A DNA stretch of 64,000 nucleotides from JAMHWF01 sp035911095 (GTDB lineage: Bacteria; Pseudomonadota; Gammaproteobacteria; Burkholderiales; Burkholderiaceae_C), in contig JAMHWF010000089.1 in NCBI GenBank assembly GCA_035911095.1, forward strand, positions 7,272 to 71,271, read 5' to 3'. A program made the position numbers and the translations under genes. The notes under the pieces are model-generated. The model made no database searches. It was not told where the DNA came from and saw nothing but the letters and a program-made list of their open reading frames with translations. Shown piece after piece: positions 44,212-53,387 of the stretch (its first letter is position 1; every line of letters starts with the position of its first letter).

Positions 44212-45764
44212 TCGAGCGCGGCGCCTTCGCGGACGGCGCCGAGCCGGAACTGCGAGATCGCCGAGACGAGTTGCGCGGCCTGGTGCTTCAGGCTCTCGGC
44301 GGCGGCCGCGCTCTGCTCGACCAGGGCCGCGTTCTGCTGCGTCGAATGGTCCATCTGGCGCACCGCCTCGTCGACGAGGGAGGTGCCGGCGCTCTGCTCG
44401 GCGCTGGCGCTGCTGATCTCGCCGATGATCGTCGAGACGCGGCCGATCGCCTCGACGATCTCGTGCATCGTCGCGCCCGCGCGGTCGACCTGCCGCGTGC
44501 CTTCGTCGACCCGCGTCACGCTGGCCTGGATCAGCGCCTTGATCTCCTTGGCGGCCTCGGCGCTGCGCTGGGCCAGGTTGCGGACCTCGCCGGCGACGAC
44601 GGCGAAGCCGCGGCCCTGTTCACCCGCCCGCGCCGCCTCGACGGCCGCGTTCAGGGCGAGGATGTTGGTCTGGAAGGCGATGGCGTCGATCACGCCGGTG
44701 ATGTCGGCGATGCGGCGCGAGCTCTCGTTGATGCCCTTCATCGTCTGCACCACCTCGTCGACGGCCTGCCCGCCCTGGCTGGCGATGCCGCTGGCGCCGC
44801 GCGCGAGCTCGTCGGCGCTGCGCGCGTTGTCGGCATTGCGCTGCACCGTCGCGCTGAGCTGCTGCATCGAGGCCGCGGTCTGCATCAGCGAGCCGGCCTG
44901 TTGCTCGGTGCGCGTGCTGAGGTCGTGATTGCCGGCGGAGATCTCGGCGCTGGCGCCGGCCACCGTCTCGGCGTTCTGCCGCACGCCGTGCACCATGGCC
45001 GCCAGGCCCTCCTGCAGGCGGGCGAGCGACTCGAGCAGGCGGACGGTCTCGGCATTGCCCTGGGGTCTGACGCGCACGCCGAGGTCGCCACCGGCGATGC
45101 GCTCGCCGACCTCGACGGCGTGCTGCAGCGGCCGCGTGATACGCCGCGTCAGCGCTGGTGCGCAGACCGCCAGCAGGGCCAGCGCCCCGAGCAGCGCGAG
45201 AGCGATCGACCATTGCGTGCGGCGGGCCGCGTCGGTCGCGGCGTCGCCCAGCGCCCCGGCGTGCGCCTCGATCGCGTCGCCCAGGCCTTCCATCGCCGTT
45301 TCGAGCGCTTCGAAGCTGCGGGCGAAGGCCGGCATCAGCGCCAGTGCCGACGCGGCGTCGCGGCGTGCGGCCGTCTGCACCTCGCGCGCGGCGGCGCCGT
45401 ACTGCTCGATCAGCGGCAGGGCGGCGTCGAGCGGCTGGCGCAGCGTCTCGGGCAGCGGCTGCGCCTTGAGGCTCTGGATCGACGCGTCGAAGCGTGCGCG
45501 GTGCTCGTCCAGGCTCTTGCCTGCCTCGTCGAGCGAGCGGGCGTCGCGCAGCTGCGCGCCGAGCACCGCAGCCATCACGTCGCCCCGGATGGCGTCGTGC
45601 ATCATGTCGCCGTCCATGCTGGCGCGCACGGATTGCGTGGCCGTGACCATGTGGTCCAGCGCCGCCGCTTGCTGCCCCGCCGAGAGCAGCCCGATGCCGC
45701 CGACGAGCAGCGCCGACAGCGCGCCGACGAGGCCGAAGCCGAAGATCTGGGTACGCAACTTCAT
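44208..45764 (-). CDS. Methyl-accepting chemotaxis protein
   Basis: The 518-residue chemoreceptor has a first membrane helix (residues 5-28), a periplasmic four-helix-type sensor of about 155 residues, a second helix (about 188-208), a HAMP domain, and a long cytoplasmic coiled coil with the signalling hairpin tip FQTNILALNAAVEAARAGEQGRGFAVVAGEVRNLAQRSA. The C-terminus lacks the NWETF tether for CheR. A weak sigma-28-like sequence (TCAAGCC, 12 bases, GTCGAAGT) lies upstream. The coupled porin suggests that the sensed compound may be what the porin admits, probably a sugar; this is inference. Confidence 0.93.
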   Translation of the reverse strand: MKLRTQIFGFGLVGALSALLVGGIGLLSAGQQAAALDHMVTATQSVRASMDGDMMHDAIRGDVMAAVLGAQLRDARSLDEAGKSLDEHRARFDASIQSLKAQPLPETLRQPLDAALPLIEQYGAAAREVQTAARRDAASALALMPAFARSFEALETAMEGLGDAIEAHAGALGDAATDAARRTQWSIALALLGALALLAVCAPALTRRITRPLQHAVEVGERIAGGDLGVRVRPQGNAETVRLLESLARLQEGLAAMVHGVRQNAETVAGASAEISAGNHDLSTRTEQQAGSLMQTAASMQQLSATVQRNADNARSADELARGASGIASQGGQAVDEVVQTMKGINESSRRIADITGVIDAIAFQTNILALNAAVEAARAGEQGRGFAVVAGEVRNLAQRSAEAAKEIKALIQASVTRVDEGTRQVDRAGATMHEIVEAIGRVSTIIGEISSASAEQSAGTSLVDEAVRQMDHSTQQNAALVEQSAAAAESLKHQAAQLVSAISQFRLGAVREGAALE

Positions 45765-45926
45765 CGAACGGCCCCTCCCCGGGCGTCATGCAGGGCCCGG
45801 CGACAGGTTCCGGCGCTTCGGCCGATGGGTCCTCAGCTGACTTCGACCGGGCGCGCCGCCGGCTTGAGCCGCCACCCGGCCACTTCCGGCCTCAAGCGGC
45901 CAACAAGTGCCGGTCCTGCCGGCTGA

Positions 45927-45932
45927 CACAAT
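45927..45932 (+). promoter_or_regulatory. Candidate -10 box CACAAT, six bases before the rarA ATG
   Basis: CACAAT, cgccgc, ATG: identical over these 15 bases to the lipoprotein start at 25038-25052. Confidence 0.4.
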
Positions 45933-45938
45933 CGCCGC

Positions 45939-47282
45939 ATGCCTGCCGAATCGCTTCCGCTCGACCTCGAGGATGCGCCGCCTGCTCCGCTTGCCGAACG
46001 CTTGCGGCCGGCGACGCTGGCGCAGGTGATCGGCCAGCCGCAGCTGCTCGGGCCCGGCAAGCCGCTGGCCGTCGCCTTCGCCTCGGGCCGCCTGCACTCG
46101 ATGATCCTGTGGGGCCCGCCGGGTGTCGGCAAGACGACGTTGGCGCGCCTGGTGGCGCAGGGGTTCGACGCCGAGTTCATCGCGATCTCCGCGGTGCTGG
46201 GCGGCGTGAAGGACATCCGCGAGGCGGTCGAGCGGGCGCAGGCGGCGCGCACCCGCGGGCGGCGCACGGTGGTCTTCGTCGACGAGGTCCACCGCTTCAA
46301 CAAGGCGCAGCAGGACGCCTTCCTGCCGCATGTCGAATCGGGGCTGTTCATCTTCATCGGCGCGACGACCGAGAACCCGTCGTTCGAGGTGAACTCGGCG
46401 CTGCTGTCGCGCGCGACGGTGCATGTGCTCGTGCCGCTGCGCGACGTGGACATGCACGAGCTGATCGCACGCGCGCAGACGCTGCTCGGTGCGCCGCCGC
46501 TCAGCGATGGGGCGCGCGACCGGCTCGTCGGCTACGCGGACGGCGACGCGCGGCGCCTGCTCAACGCCTACGAAAACCTCGTCGCCGGCGCACCGGCCCG
46601 CGCGACCCTCGACGAGTCCGACCTCGAGCGCGCGCTGGGCGAGCAACTGCGCCGCTACGACAAAGGCGGCGACCAGTTCTACGACACGATTTCCGCGCTG
46701 CACAAGGCGGTGCGCGGCAGCGACCCGGACGCGGCGCTCTACTGGTTCGTGCGCATGCTCGACGGCGGCGTCGACCCGCGCTACGCGTCACGTCGCCTGG
46801 TGCGCATGGCCAGCGAAGACATCGGCCTGGCCGACCCGCGCGCGTTGCGCCTGGTGCTCGACGCTGCCGAGACCTACGAGCGCCTGGGCTCGCCCGAGGG
46901 CGAGCTGGCGCTGGCCCAGGCGGTGGTCTACCTGGCCGTGGCGCCGAAGTCGAACGCGGTCTACGTCGCCTACAAGGCGGCCCGGGCGCTGGTTGCCGGC
47001 GACGGCTCGCGCCCGGTGCCGCTGCACCTGCGCAACGCGCCGACGAAGCTGATGAAGGCGCTCGACCATGGGCGCGGCTACCGCTACGCCCACGACGAAC
47101 CAGATGCCTTTGCCGCCGGCGAGAGCTACTGGCCGGACGGGCTCGACCCGCCGCACCTCTACGAGCCGACCCCGCGCGGCCTGGAAATCCGCATCGGCGA
47201 GAAGCTGGCCGAGCTGCGCCGCCGCAACGTGGCGGCGCGCGGCGTCGACCCCTCCGGCCCAGGTTCCGACGGTCAGGTCTGA
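45939..47282 (+). CDS. rarA: Replication-associated recombination ATPase RarA (MgsA)
   Basis: The AAA+ protein acts at stalled replication forks. The 447 residues carry PLAERLRPATLAQVIGQPQLLG at the start, Walker A in LWGPPGVGKTTLARL, Walker B in VVFVDEVHRFNKAQQDAFLP, sensor 1 in FIGATTENPSFEVNSALLSR, and the C-terminal tetramerisation part with ASEDIGLADPRAL and NAVYVAYKAAR. A hairpin CCCGGTG/CACCGGG lies just after the stop without a T-run. Confidence 0.95.
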   Translation: MPAESLPLDLEDAPPAPLAERLRPATLAQVIGQPQLLGPGKPLAVAFASGRLHSMILWGPPGVGKTTLARLVAQGFDAEFIAISAVLGGVKDIREAVERAQAARTRGRRTVVFVDEVHRFNKAQQDAFLPHVESGLFIFIGATTENPSFEVNSALLSRATVHVLVPLRDVDMHELIARAQTLLGAPPLSDGARDRLVGYADGDARRLLNAYENLVAGAPARATLDESDLERALGEQLRRYDKGGDQFYDTISALHKAVRGSDPDAALYWFVRMLDGGVDPRYASRRLVRMASEDIGLADPRALRLVLDAAETYERLGSPEGELALAQAVVYLAVAPKSNAVYVAYKAARALVAGDGSRPVPLHLRNAPTKLMKALDHGRGYRYAHDEPDAFAAGESYWPDGLDPPHLYEPTPRGLEIRIGEKLAELRRRNVAARGVDPSGPGSDGQV

Positions 47283-47352
47283 GCCCGTCGCCCCGGTGGC
47301 CGCACCGGGCGGCATCAGGGAGAGTCCGGGGCAAGACGGGAAAAGCGGCCCC

Positions 47353-47358
47353 TACAAT
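47353..47358 (+). promoter_or_regulatory. Candidate -10 box TACAAT of the livHMGF operon
   Basis: TACAAT stands 172 bases before the livH ATG, within the 248-base gap after rarA. If used, the operon has an untranslated leader of about 165 bases; the stretch holds several short inverted repeats but no structure I recognise. Confidence 0.4.
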
Positions 47359-47530
47359 CCGCCGCGCTCACCGTCGGCAAGCCGGAAACGGACGCAAGTC
47401 GGCCAAAGCATGGCGCGTTTCTTGCCACCAGCGGGAAACGCCGGGAAAGACTGACCCATACGAACGGTCAGCAGGTTTTCGGGGCACCACCCCGAGGTCC
47501 GGGCTGCGCAGGAACGGGAGAGATCCGCAG

Positions 47531-48454
47531 ATGGATATATTCGTCCAACAGATCATCAATGGTCTGGTGCTGGGCAGTGTCTACGCGCTCGTCGCGCTGG
47601 GCTACACGATGGTCTACGGGATCATCAACCTCATCAACTTCGCCCACGGCGAGGTCCTGATGGTCGGGGCGCTGACGAGCTGGACGGTCGTCACCTTCCT
47701 TGCCGATTCCGGCCTGCCCGGATGGCTGCTGCTGCTGATCTCGCTGATCGCCGCGATCGTCGTCTGTGCGGCGCTGAACTTCACGATCGAGAAAGTCGCC
47801 TACCGGCCGCTGCGCAACGCGCCGCGCCTGGCGCCGCTGATCACCGCGATGGGCATGAGCCTGCTGTTGCAGACGCTGGCGATGATCATCTGGAAGCCGA
47901 ACTACAAGCCCTATCCGATCCTGCTGCCGAGCGAGCCCTACGACGTCTTCGGCGCCGTCATCAACACCACGCAGATCCTGATCCTCGTCACCACCGCGAT
48001 CGCGCTGGCGGCCCTGATGTTCCTGGTCAACAAGACCAAGCTCGGCCGCGCGATGCGCGCCACCGCCGAGAACCCGCGAGTGGCCGGGCTGATGGGCGTG
48101 CGACCGGACATGGTGATCTCGGCGACCTTCATCATCGGTGCCGCGCTGGCGGCGCTGGCGGGCGTGATGTACGCCGCCAACTACGGCTCGGTGCAGCACA
48201 CGATGGGCTTCCTGCCCGGCCTCAAGGCCTTCACCGCCGCAGTGTTCGGCGGCATCGGCAACCTGGCCGGCGCGATGGTCGGCGGGGTGCTGCTGGGCCT
48301 GATCGAGTCGCTCGGCGCCGGCTACATCGGCGCGCTGACCGGCGGCGTGCTGGGGAGCCACTACCAGGACATCTTCGCCTTCATCGTGTTGATCCTCGTG
48401 CTGACGCTGCGGCCCCAGGGGCTGCTCGGCGAACGCGTGGCGGACCGGGCCTGA
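47531..48454 (+). CDS. livH: Branched-chain amino-acid-type ABC transporter permease LivH
   Basis: The 307-residue inner-membrane permease starts MDIFVQQIINGLVLGSVYALVALGYTMVYG, the LivH signature, with about eight helices and the cytoplasmic coupling segment AENPRVAGLMGVRPDMVI. It is the first gene of livH-livM-livG-livF. No periplasmic binding protein (livJ/livK) is in the window, so the substrate (Leu/Ile/Val, urea, aromatic acids or others) cannot be told from the permeases. Confidence 0.93.
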   Translation: MDIFVQQIINGLVLGSVYALVALGYTMVYGIINLINFAHGEVLMVGALTSWTVVTFLADSGLPGWLLLLISLIAAIVVCAALNFTIEKVAYRPLRNAPRLAPLITAMGMSLLLQTLAMIIWKPNYKPYPILLPSEPYDVFGAVINTTQILILVTTAIALAALMFLVNKTKLGRAMRATAENPRVAGLMGVRPDMVISATFIIGAALAALAGVMYAANYGSVQHTMGFLPGLKAFTAAVFGGIGNLAGAMVGGVLLGLIESLGAGYIGALTGGVLGSHYQDIFAFIVLILVLTLRPQGLLGERVADRA

Positions 48455-48466
48455 GCGGGGGTGACC

Positions 48467-49552
48467 ATGGATCGCAAGCTGCTCACCTTCCTGCTCGCTG
48501 CCGTCGGGCTGCTGCTCGTGCCGCTGTTTGCCCAGCAGTTCGGCAACGCCTGGGTCCGGATCCTCGACATCGCGATGCTCTACGTGCTGCTGGCGCTGGG
48601 GCTCAACATCGTCGTCGGCTACGCCGGGCTGCTCGACCTGGGCTACGTCGCCTTCTACGCGGTCGGCGCCTACATGTTCGCGCTGCTCAGCAGCCCGCAC
48701 CTGTCGGACACCTTCGAGGCCTTCAAGGCGGCCTTCCCGCAGGGGTTGCACTTCCCGATCTGGGCCGTCATCCCGCTCGGCGCCGGGCTGGCGGCGATCG
48801 CCGGGCTGATCCTCGGCGCGCCGGTGCTGCGCCTGCGCGGAGACTACCTGGCGATCGTCACGCTCGGCTTCGGCGAGATCATCCGGGTGTTCCTGAACAA
48901 CCTCGACCACCCGGTCAACATCACGAACGGCCCGAAGGGCATCTCGCAGATCGACTCGGTGCACGTGTTCGGCCTCGACCTCGGCAGCACGCTCGACCTC
49001 GGCTTCATCAAGCTGCCCTCGGTGACGCTGTACTACTACCTGTTCCTGGCACTGGTGGTGGTGAGCGTGATCATCTGCTACCGCCTCGAGCGCTCCCGCA
49101 TCGGGCGTGCCTGGATGGCGATGCGCGAGGACGAGATCGCGGCCCGCGCGATGGGCATCAACATCCGCAACATGAAGCTGCTCGCCTTCGCGATGGGCGC
49201 GACCTTCGGCGGCGTCGCCGGCGTGATGTTCGCGACCTTCCAGGGCTTCGTCTCGCCCGAGTCCTTCGCGCTGCAGGAGTCGATCATGATCGTCGCGATG
49301 GTCGTGCTCGGCGGCCTCGGCCACATCCCCGGTGTGATCCTCGGCGCGCTGCTGCTGGCCGCGCTGCCCGAGGTGTTGCGCTACGTCGCGGCGCCGCTGC
49401 AGGGCATGACCGGCGGGCGGCTCGACGCGTCGATCCTGCGCCAGCTGCTGATCGCGCTGGCCATGATCTGCATCATGCTGGCGCGCCCGCGCGGTCTCTG
49501 GCCGTCGCCCGAACACGGCAAGGCGGCGCCGGTGCCGGTGCCGGTCAAGTGA
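48467..49552 (+). CDS. livM: Branched-chain amino-acid-type ABC transporter permease LivM
   Basis: The 361-residue second permease has about ten hydrophobic helices and the family motif AREDEIAARAMGINIRNMKLLAFAMGA in variant form (MREDEIAARAMGI), plus LGLNIVVGYAGLLDLGYVAFYAVGAY. I use ATG 48467, which has GGGGGTGA five bases upstream; a GTG at 48461 is also in frame. It pairs with LivH. Confidence 0.93.
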   Translation: MDRKLLTFLLAAVGLLLVPLFAQQFGNAWVRILDIAMLYVLLALGLNIVVGYAGLLDLGYVAFYAVGAYMFALLSSPHLSDTFEAFKAAFPQGLHFPIWAVIPLGAGLAAIAGLILGAPVLRLRGDYLAIVTLGFGEIIRVFLNNLDHPVNITNGPKGISQIDSVHVFGLDLGSTLDLGFIKLPSVTLYYYLFLALVVVSVIICYRLERSRIGRAWMAMREDEIAARAMGINIRNMKLLAFAMGATFGGVAGVMFATFQGFVSPESFALQESIMIVAMVVLGGLGHIPGVILGALLLAALPEVLRYVAAPLQGMTGGRLDASILRQLLIALAMICIMLARPRGLWPSPEHGKAAPVPVPVK

Positions 49553-49566
49553 AGGCGGAGGCGACC

Positions 49567-50343
49567 ATGAGCACTCCGATCCTCCGCGTGGCGGGCGTCT
49601 CCAAGCGATTCGGCGGCCTGCAGGCGCTGTCGGATGTCGGCATCACGATCAACGCGGGTCAGGTCTATGGGCTGATCGGCCCCAACGGCGCCGGCAAGAC
49701 CACCTTCTTCAATGTGATCACGGGGCTGTACACGCCCGACAGCGGCAGCTTCGAGCTCGGCGGCGAACCTTATCGGCCCACCGCGGTGCACCAGGTGGCG
49801 CGTGCCGGCATCGCCCGCACCTTCCAGAACATCCGACTGTTCGCCGACATGACGGCGCTCGAGAACGTGATGGTCGGGCGCCATGTGCGCACGCGCTCGG
49901 GCCTGGTCGGCGCGGTGTTCCGCACGCCGGGCTTCAAGGCCGAGGAGGCGGCGATCACCGAGCGCGCGGGAGAACTGCTCGACTACGTCGGGATCGGCCG
50001 CTACGCGGAGTTCAAGGCGCGCACGCTAAGCTACGGTGACCAGCGGCGCCTCGAGATTGCTCGCGCGCTGGCCACCGAACCGAAGCTGATCGCGCTCGAC
50101 GAGCCGGCGGCGGGCATGAACGCGACCGAGAAGGTCGTGCTGCGCGAACTGATCGACCGCATCCGCAAGGACGGTCGCACGATCCTGCTGATCGAGCACG
50201 ACGTGAAGCTCGTGATGGGCCTGTGCGACCGCGTTTCGGTGCTCGACTACGGCAAGCAGATCGCCGAAGGCTCGCCGGCGGACGTGCAGCGCAACGAAAA
50301 GGTCATCGAGGCCTATCTCGGCGCCGGACATGCGGCGCATTGA
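49567..50343 (+). CDS. livG: ABC transporter ATP-binding protein LivG
   Basis: The 258-residue ATPase has Walker A GPNGAGKTTFFN, the Q-loop in ARTFQNIRLF, a signature in LSYGDQRRLEIARAL, Walker B LIALDEPAAGMN, and the H-loop LIEHDVKLVM. It drives transport together with LivF. It is encoded 14 bases after livM. Confidence 0.95.
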   Translation: MSTPILRVAGVSKRFGGLQALSDVGITINAGQVYGLIGPNGAGKTTFFNVITGLYTPDSGSFELGGEPYRPTAVHQVARAGIARTFQNIRLFADMTALENVMVGRHVRTRSGLVGAVFRTPGFKAEEAAITERAGELLDYVGIGRYAEFKARTLSYGDQRRLEIARALATEPKLIALDEPAAGMNATEKVVLRELIDRIRKDGRTILLIEHDVKLVMGLCDRVSVLDYGKQIAEGSPADVQRNEKVIEAYLGAGHAAH

Positions 50344-50358
50344 AGGGTCGACGACGCG

Positions 50359-51072
50359 ATGACCACCACCATGCTCGAGGTTTCCGGCCTGCGCGTCGCC
50401 TACGGCGGCATCCAGGCTGTCAAAGGCGTGTCCTTCGACGTGAAGGAAGGCGAACTCGTAAGCCTGATCGGTGCCAACGGCGCCGGCAAGACGACGACGC
50501 TGAAGGCGATCACCGGGCTGCAGCCGGTGGCCGACGGCGAGATCCGCTTCCTCGGCCGCAGCTTGCGCGGGCAGGGGCCGTGGGACCTAGTCAAGCAAGG
50601 GCTCGTCATGGTGCCGGAGGGGCGCGGCGTGTTCGCGCGCATGACCATCACCGAGAACCTGCAGATGGGCGCCTTCGTGCGCAACGATGCCGAGATCGGC
50701 GCCGACATCGAGCGCGTGTTCGACATCTTTCCGCGCCTGAAGGAGCGTCGCAACCAGCTCGCCGGCACGATGAGCGGCGGCGAGCAGCAGATGCTGGCGA
50801 TGGGGCGTGCGCTGATGGCGCGTCCGAAGCTGCTGCTGCTTGACGAGCCCTCGATGGGCCTGTCGCCGATCATGGTCGACAAGATCTTCGAGGTCGTGAA
50901 CGACATCCACGGCCGCGGCGTCACCGTGTTGCTCGTCGAGCAGAACGCAAGCCGGGCCTTGCAGCTGGCCACTCGCGGCTACGTGATGGACTCCGGCGAG
51001 ATGACGATGAGCGGCCCTGCAGCGAGCCTACTGAACGATCCGAAGGTGCGCGCGGCCTACCTGGGCGAGTGA
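50359..51072 (+). CDS. livF: ABC transporter ATP-binding protein LivF
   Basis: The 237-residue second ATPase has Walker A GANGAGKTTTLKAI, signature MSGGEQQMLAMGRALM, Walker B LLLLDEPSMGLSP and H-loop LLVEQNASRAL, the form typical of LivF. It ends the liv operon. After it comes a 274-base stretch without a gene (51073-51346) that has small inverted repeats (CTGGCC/GGCCAG at 51229-51244) but no convincing terminator. Confidence 0.95.
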   Translation: MTTTMLEVSGLRVAYGGIQAVKGVSFDVKEGELVSLIGANGAGKTTTLKAITGLQPVADGEIRFLGRSLRGQGPWDLVKQGLVMVPEGRGVFARMTITENLQMGAFVRNDAEIGADIERVFDIFPRLKERRNQLAGTMSGGEQQMLAMGRALMARPKLLLLDEPSMGLSPIMVDKIFEVVNDIHGRGVTVLLVEQNASRALQLATRGYVMDSGEMTMSGPAASLLNDPKVRAAYLGE

Positions 51073-51346
51073 GGGTCGAGCGCCGGATCGTCAACTCCTT
51101 CACGTTTCCAGCGCCTGAAGCCGGCCGCGGCACGCGGTTCGGGGGGCTTTCGATCCCGAGTTCACGGCTTGAGGTAACGACGAGATAACGGATCGTCGCT
51201 AAGGTTCGGGCCTTCAGTCATCACGGCACTGGCCACGCGGCCAGCGGGGCGGGAGGTTCGGCGGTCTGGGAGGGTCGTCGACGCAAGGTGAATGCTGTGG
51301 CGGCCCACAAGGGTCGTCACAGCAGCCGAGCGATCAGCCCCGATGC

Positions 51347-52384
51347 TCAGGCGCCGTGCTTGTCCGCCTCGGACGTGAAGGCATCGGCGTAGAACGATTC
51401 GGCGGGCAGCCGACACTGCGCCACCAGGTCTCGCTGAGCCGCCTCGACCATCACCGGTGCCCCGCAAGCGTAGACCTCGTGCCCCGAAAGATCGGGCAGG
51501 TCTGCGATCAACGCGTGGTGGACGAAGCCGGTGCGCCCGTTCCAGCCGTCGTCGGCGCGCGGCTCCGAGAGCACCGGCACATAGCGCAACGCCGGTGTGT
51601 CGGCAGCCAGGCGTTCGCACCAGTCGTGCTGGTACAGGTCGGCCCGCGTGCGACAGCCCCAGTACAGCGACACCGGGCGTTCGCTGCGCTTGAAGCGCAG
51701 GTGCTCGAGCATCGCCTTGATCGGCGCGAAGCCGGTGCCGCTGGCCAGCATCACGATCGGTCGCGCCGAGTCCTCGCGCAGGAAAAAGCTGCCGAACGGG
51801 CCTTCGAGGCGAAGGATCTCCTTCTCCTTCATTTCCCCGAAGACATGGTCTGTGAACAGCCCGCCCGGCATGTGTCGGACGTGCAGTTCGATGCCGGGCT
51901 GCTCGATCTGCGTGTGCGGGGCGTTGGCCATCGAGTAGCTTCGTCGGTTGCCGTCGCGCAGGATGAACTCGACGTACTGCCCCGCGTGGTACTGCAGCCG
52001 GTCGTTGGCCGGCAACTGCATCTGCAGGATCACGACGTCGGGCGCCGCGCGCTCGATGCGCTTCACGCGGCTCGGCATCTTGCGCAGCGGGAACTCGCCG
52101 GCGCCGGCGACCATGCGCGCCTCGACGACGAGGTCGGTCTGCGGCGTTGCGCAGCAAGTGAGGATCAGGCCGGCCGCCTCCTCCTGCGGGCTCAGCGCCT
52201 TGAGCTGGTGCACGCCGTGGATCACGCGGCCCTCGAGCAGACGGCTCTTGCAACTGCTGCAGGCGCCATCCTTGCAGCCGTAGGGCAGGCCGATACCTTC
52301 GCGGATGGCAGCCGCGAGGATTGGCTCGTCGCGCTCGACGGTGAAGCTGCGCCCGGCGGGCTGGACGGTGACGGTGAAGCTCAT
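51347..52384 (-). CDS. Ferredoxin-domain NAD(P)H oxidoreductase (AscD/phenol-hydroxylase-reductase type)
   Basis: The 345-residue electron-transfer protein has an N-terminal plant-type 2Fe-2S domain (cysteines in YGCKDGACSSCKSRL and ILTCCATP) and a ferredoxin-reductase unit with FAD-binding RRSYSMANAP and NAD(P)-binding LASGTGFAPIKAMLEH, closing with YACGAPVMVEAA. Such proteins are often labelled CDP-6-deoxy-glucoseen reductase in Burkholderiales; no sugar-modification partner is nearby, so the electron acceptor is unknown. The start is 29 bases from that of the divergent SDR gene. Confidence 0.88.
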   Translation of the reverse strand: MSFTVTVQPAGRSFTVERDEPILAAAIREGIGLPYGCKDGACSSCKSRLLEGRVIHGVHQLKALSPQEEAAGLILTCCATPQTDLVVEARMVAGAGEFPLRKMPSRVKRIERAAPDVVILQMQLPANDRLQYHAGQYVEFILRDGNRRSYSMANAPHTQIEQPGIELHVRHMPGGLFTDHVFGEMKEKEILRLEGPFGSFFLREDSARPIVMLASGTGFAPIKAMLEHLRFKRSERPVSLYWGCRTRADLYQHDWCERLAADTPALRYVPVLSEPRADDGWNGRTGFVHHALIADLPDLSGHEVYACGAPVMVEAAQRDLVAQCRLPAESFYADAFTSEADKHGA

Positions 52385-52398
52385 GGCGCGGGCTGTCC

Positions 52399-52404
52399 TA
52401 GACT
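52399..52404 (+). promoter_or_regulatory. Candidate -10 box TAGACT, nine bases before the GTG of the SDR gene
   Basis: The whole divergent space between two start codons is 29 bases. TAGACT lies inside it and would place transcription start near the GTG. Confidence 0.35.
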
Positions 52405-52413
52405 GGCCCGATT

Positions 52414-53370
52414 GTGCCCCGCCCCACCTTGTTGATCGTCGGCTGCGGCGATGTCGGCCAGCGCGTGCTGCACCTCGTCTCCGGGCGATGGCGCGTGCTG
52501 GCGCTGACGTCCTCGCCCGAGCGCTGCGCCACACTGCGTGCCCTCGGTGCCACGCCCCTGTTCGGCGACCTCGACGTGCCCGCAACGCTCGGCCGGCTCG
52601 GTGGCCTGGCCGATCGGGTGCTGCACCTGGCGCCTCCACCGGGAGCCGGTGCCTCGGATCCGCGCACGCGCGCACTCGTCGCGGCGCTGGCGCGCGGCGA
52701 CCATCCGCACACCCTGGTCTACGCGAGCACGAGCGGTGTCTATGGCGACGCCGGCGGCGTGCGCTTCGACGAGACGCGCGCCGTGGCCCCGGCGACCGAC
52801 CGGGCGCGGCGCCGGGTCGATGCCGAGCGCGTGCTGCGCGCCTTCGGCCGACGCAGCGGCGCCTGCGTCACGATCCTGCGCGTGCCTGGCATCTATGCGC
52901 CCGACCGCGCCGGTGGCGACCCACGCGAGCGCCTGCGCCGCGGCACGCCGGTGCTCGCTGACGAAGACGACGTCTACACGAACCATGTGCATGCGGATGA
53001 CCTGGCGCGCGCCTGCGTAGCCGCGCTTCTGCGCGGCCGGCCCCAGCGGATCGTGCACGCGAGCGACGATAGCGAGCTGAAGATGGGCGGGTACTTCGAC
53101 CTCGCGGCCGACCTGGCCGGTCTGCCGCGCCCACCGCGGATCGCGCGTGCCCAGGCAGCCTCCGCGCTCAGCCCGGCCACGCTGAGCTTCATGAGCGAGT
53201 CGCGCCGTCTGGACAACCGCCGCCTGAAGCGCGAACTGCGCCTGGTGCTGCGCTGGCCGACGGTGTCGGAGGGCCTTCAATGCTTGCAGTCCGAGCGCTC
53301 CGCGCCGGCCCGGGCGGCTGATGCTGCGGGGCCCGAAACGCCGGGCGTCGTATCCACCCCGGTCCCTTGA
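52414..53370 (+). CDS. NAD(P)-binding epimerase-like (extended SDR) protein
   Basis: The 318-residue protein starts at a GTG with the nucleotide-binding motif LLIVGCGDVGQRVLHL, then LVYASTSGVYGDAGG with the SDR Ser and Tyr, though the expected YxxxK is not clear (RARRRVDAERVLRAF follows instead). VLRVPGIYAPDR and the C-terminal DSELKMGGYFDLAADLAGLP follow. It resembles YeeZ-type SDR proteins whose substrate is unknown. The last 30 residues are low in complexity. It converges with the HtrA-like gene. Confidence 0.82.
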   Translation: MPRPTLLIVGCGDVGQRVLHLVSGRWRVLALTSSPERCATLRALGATPLFGDLDVPATLGRLGGLADRVLHLAPPPGAGASDPRTRALVAALARGDHPHTLVYASTSGVYGDAGGVRFDETRAVAPATDRARRRVDAERVLRAFGRRSGACVTILRVPGIYAPDRAGGDPRERLRRGTPVLADEDDVYTNHVHADDLARACVAALLRGRPQRIVHASDDSELKMGGYFDLAADLAGLPRPPRIARAQAASALSPATLSFMSESRRLDNRRLKRELRLVLRWPTVSEGLQCLQSERSAPARAADAAGPETPGVVSTPVP

Positions 53371-53387
53371 GCGGCGCCGCCGACTGA

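Noticed and set aside
51073..51346. A gene or terminator in the gap after livF
   Set aside because: Open frames there are shadows of the reductase gene extended, and the hairpins lack T-runs.
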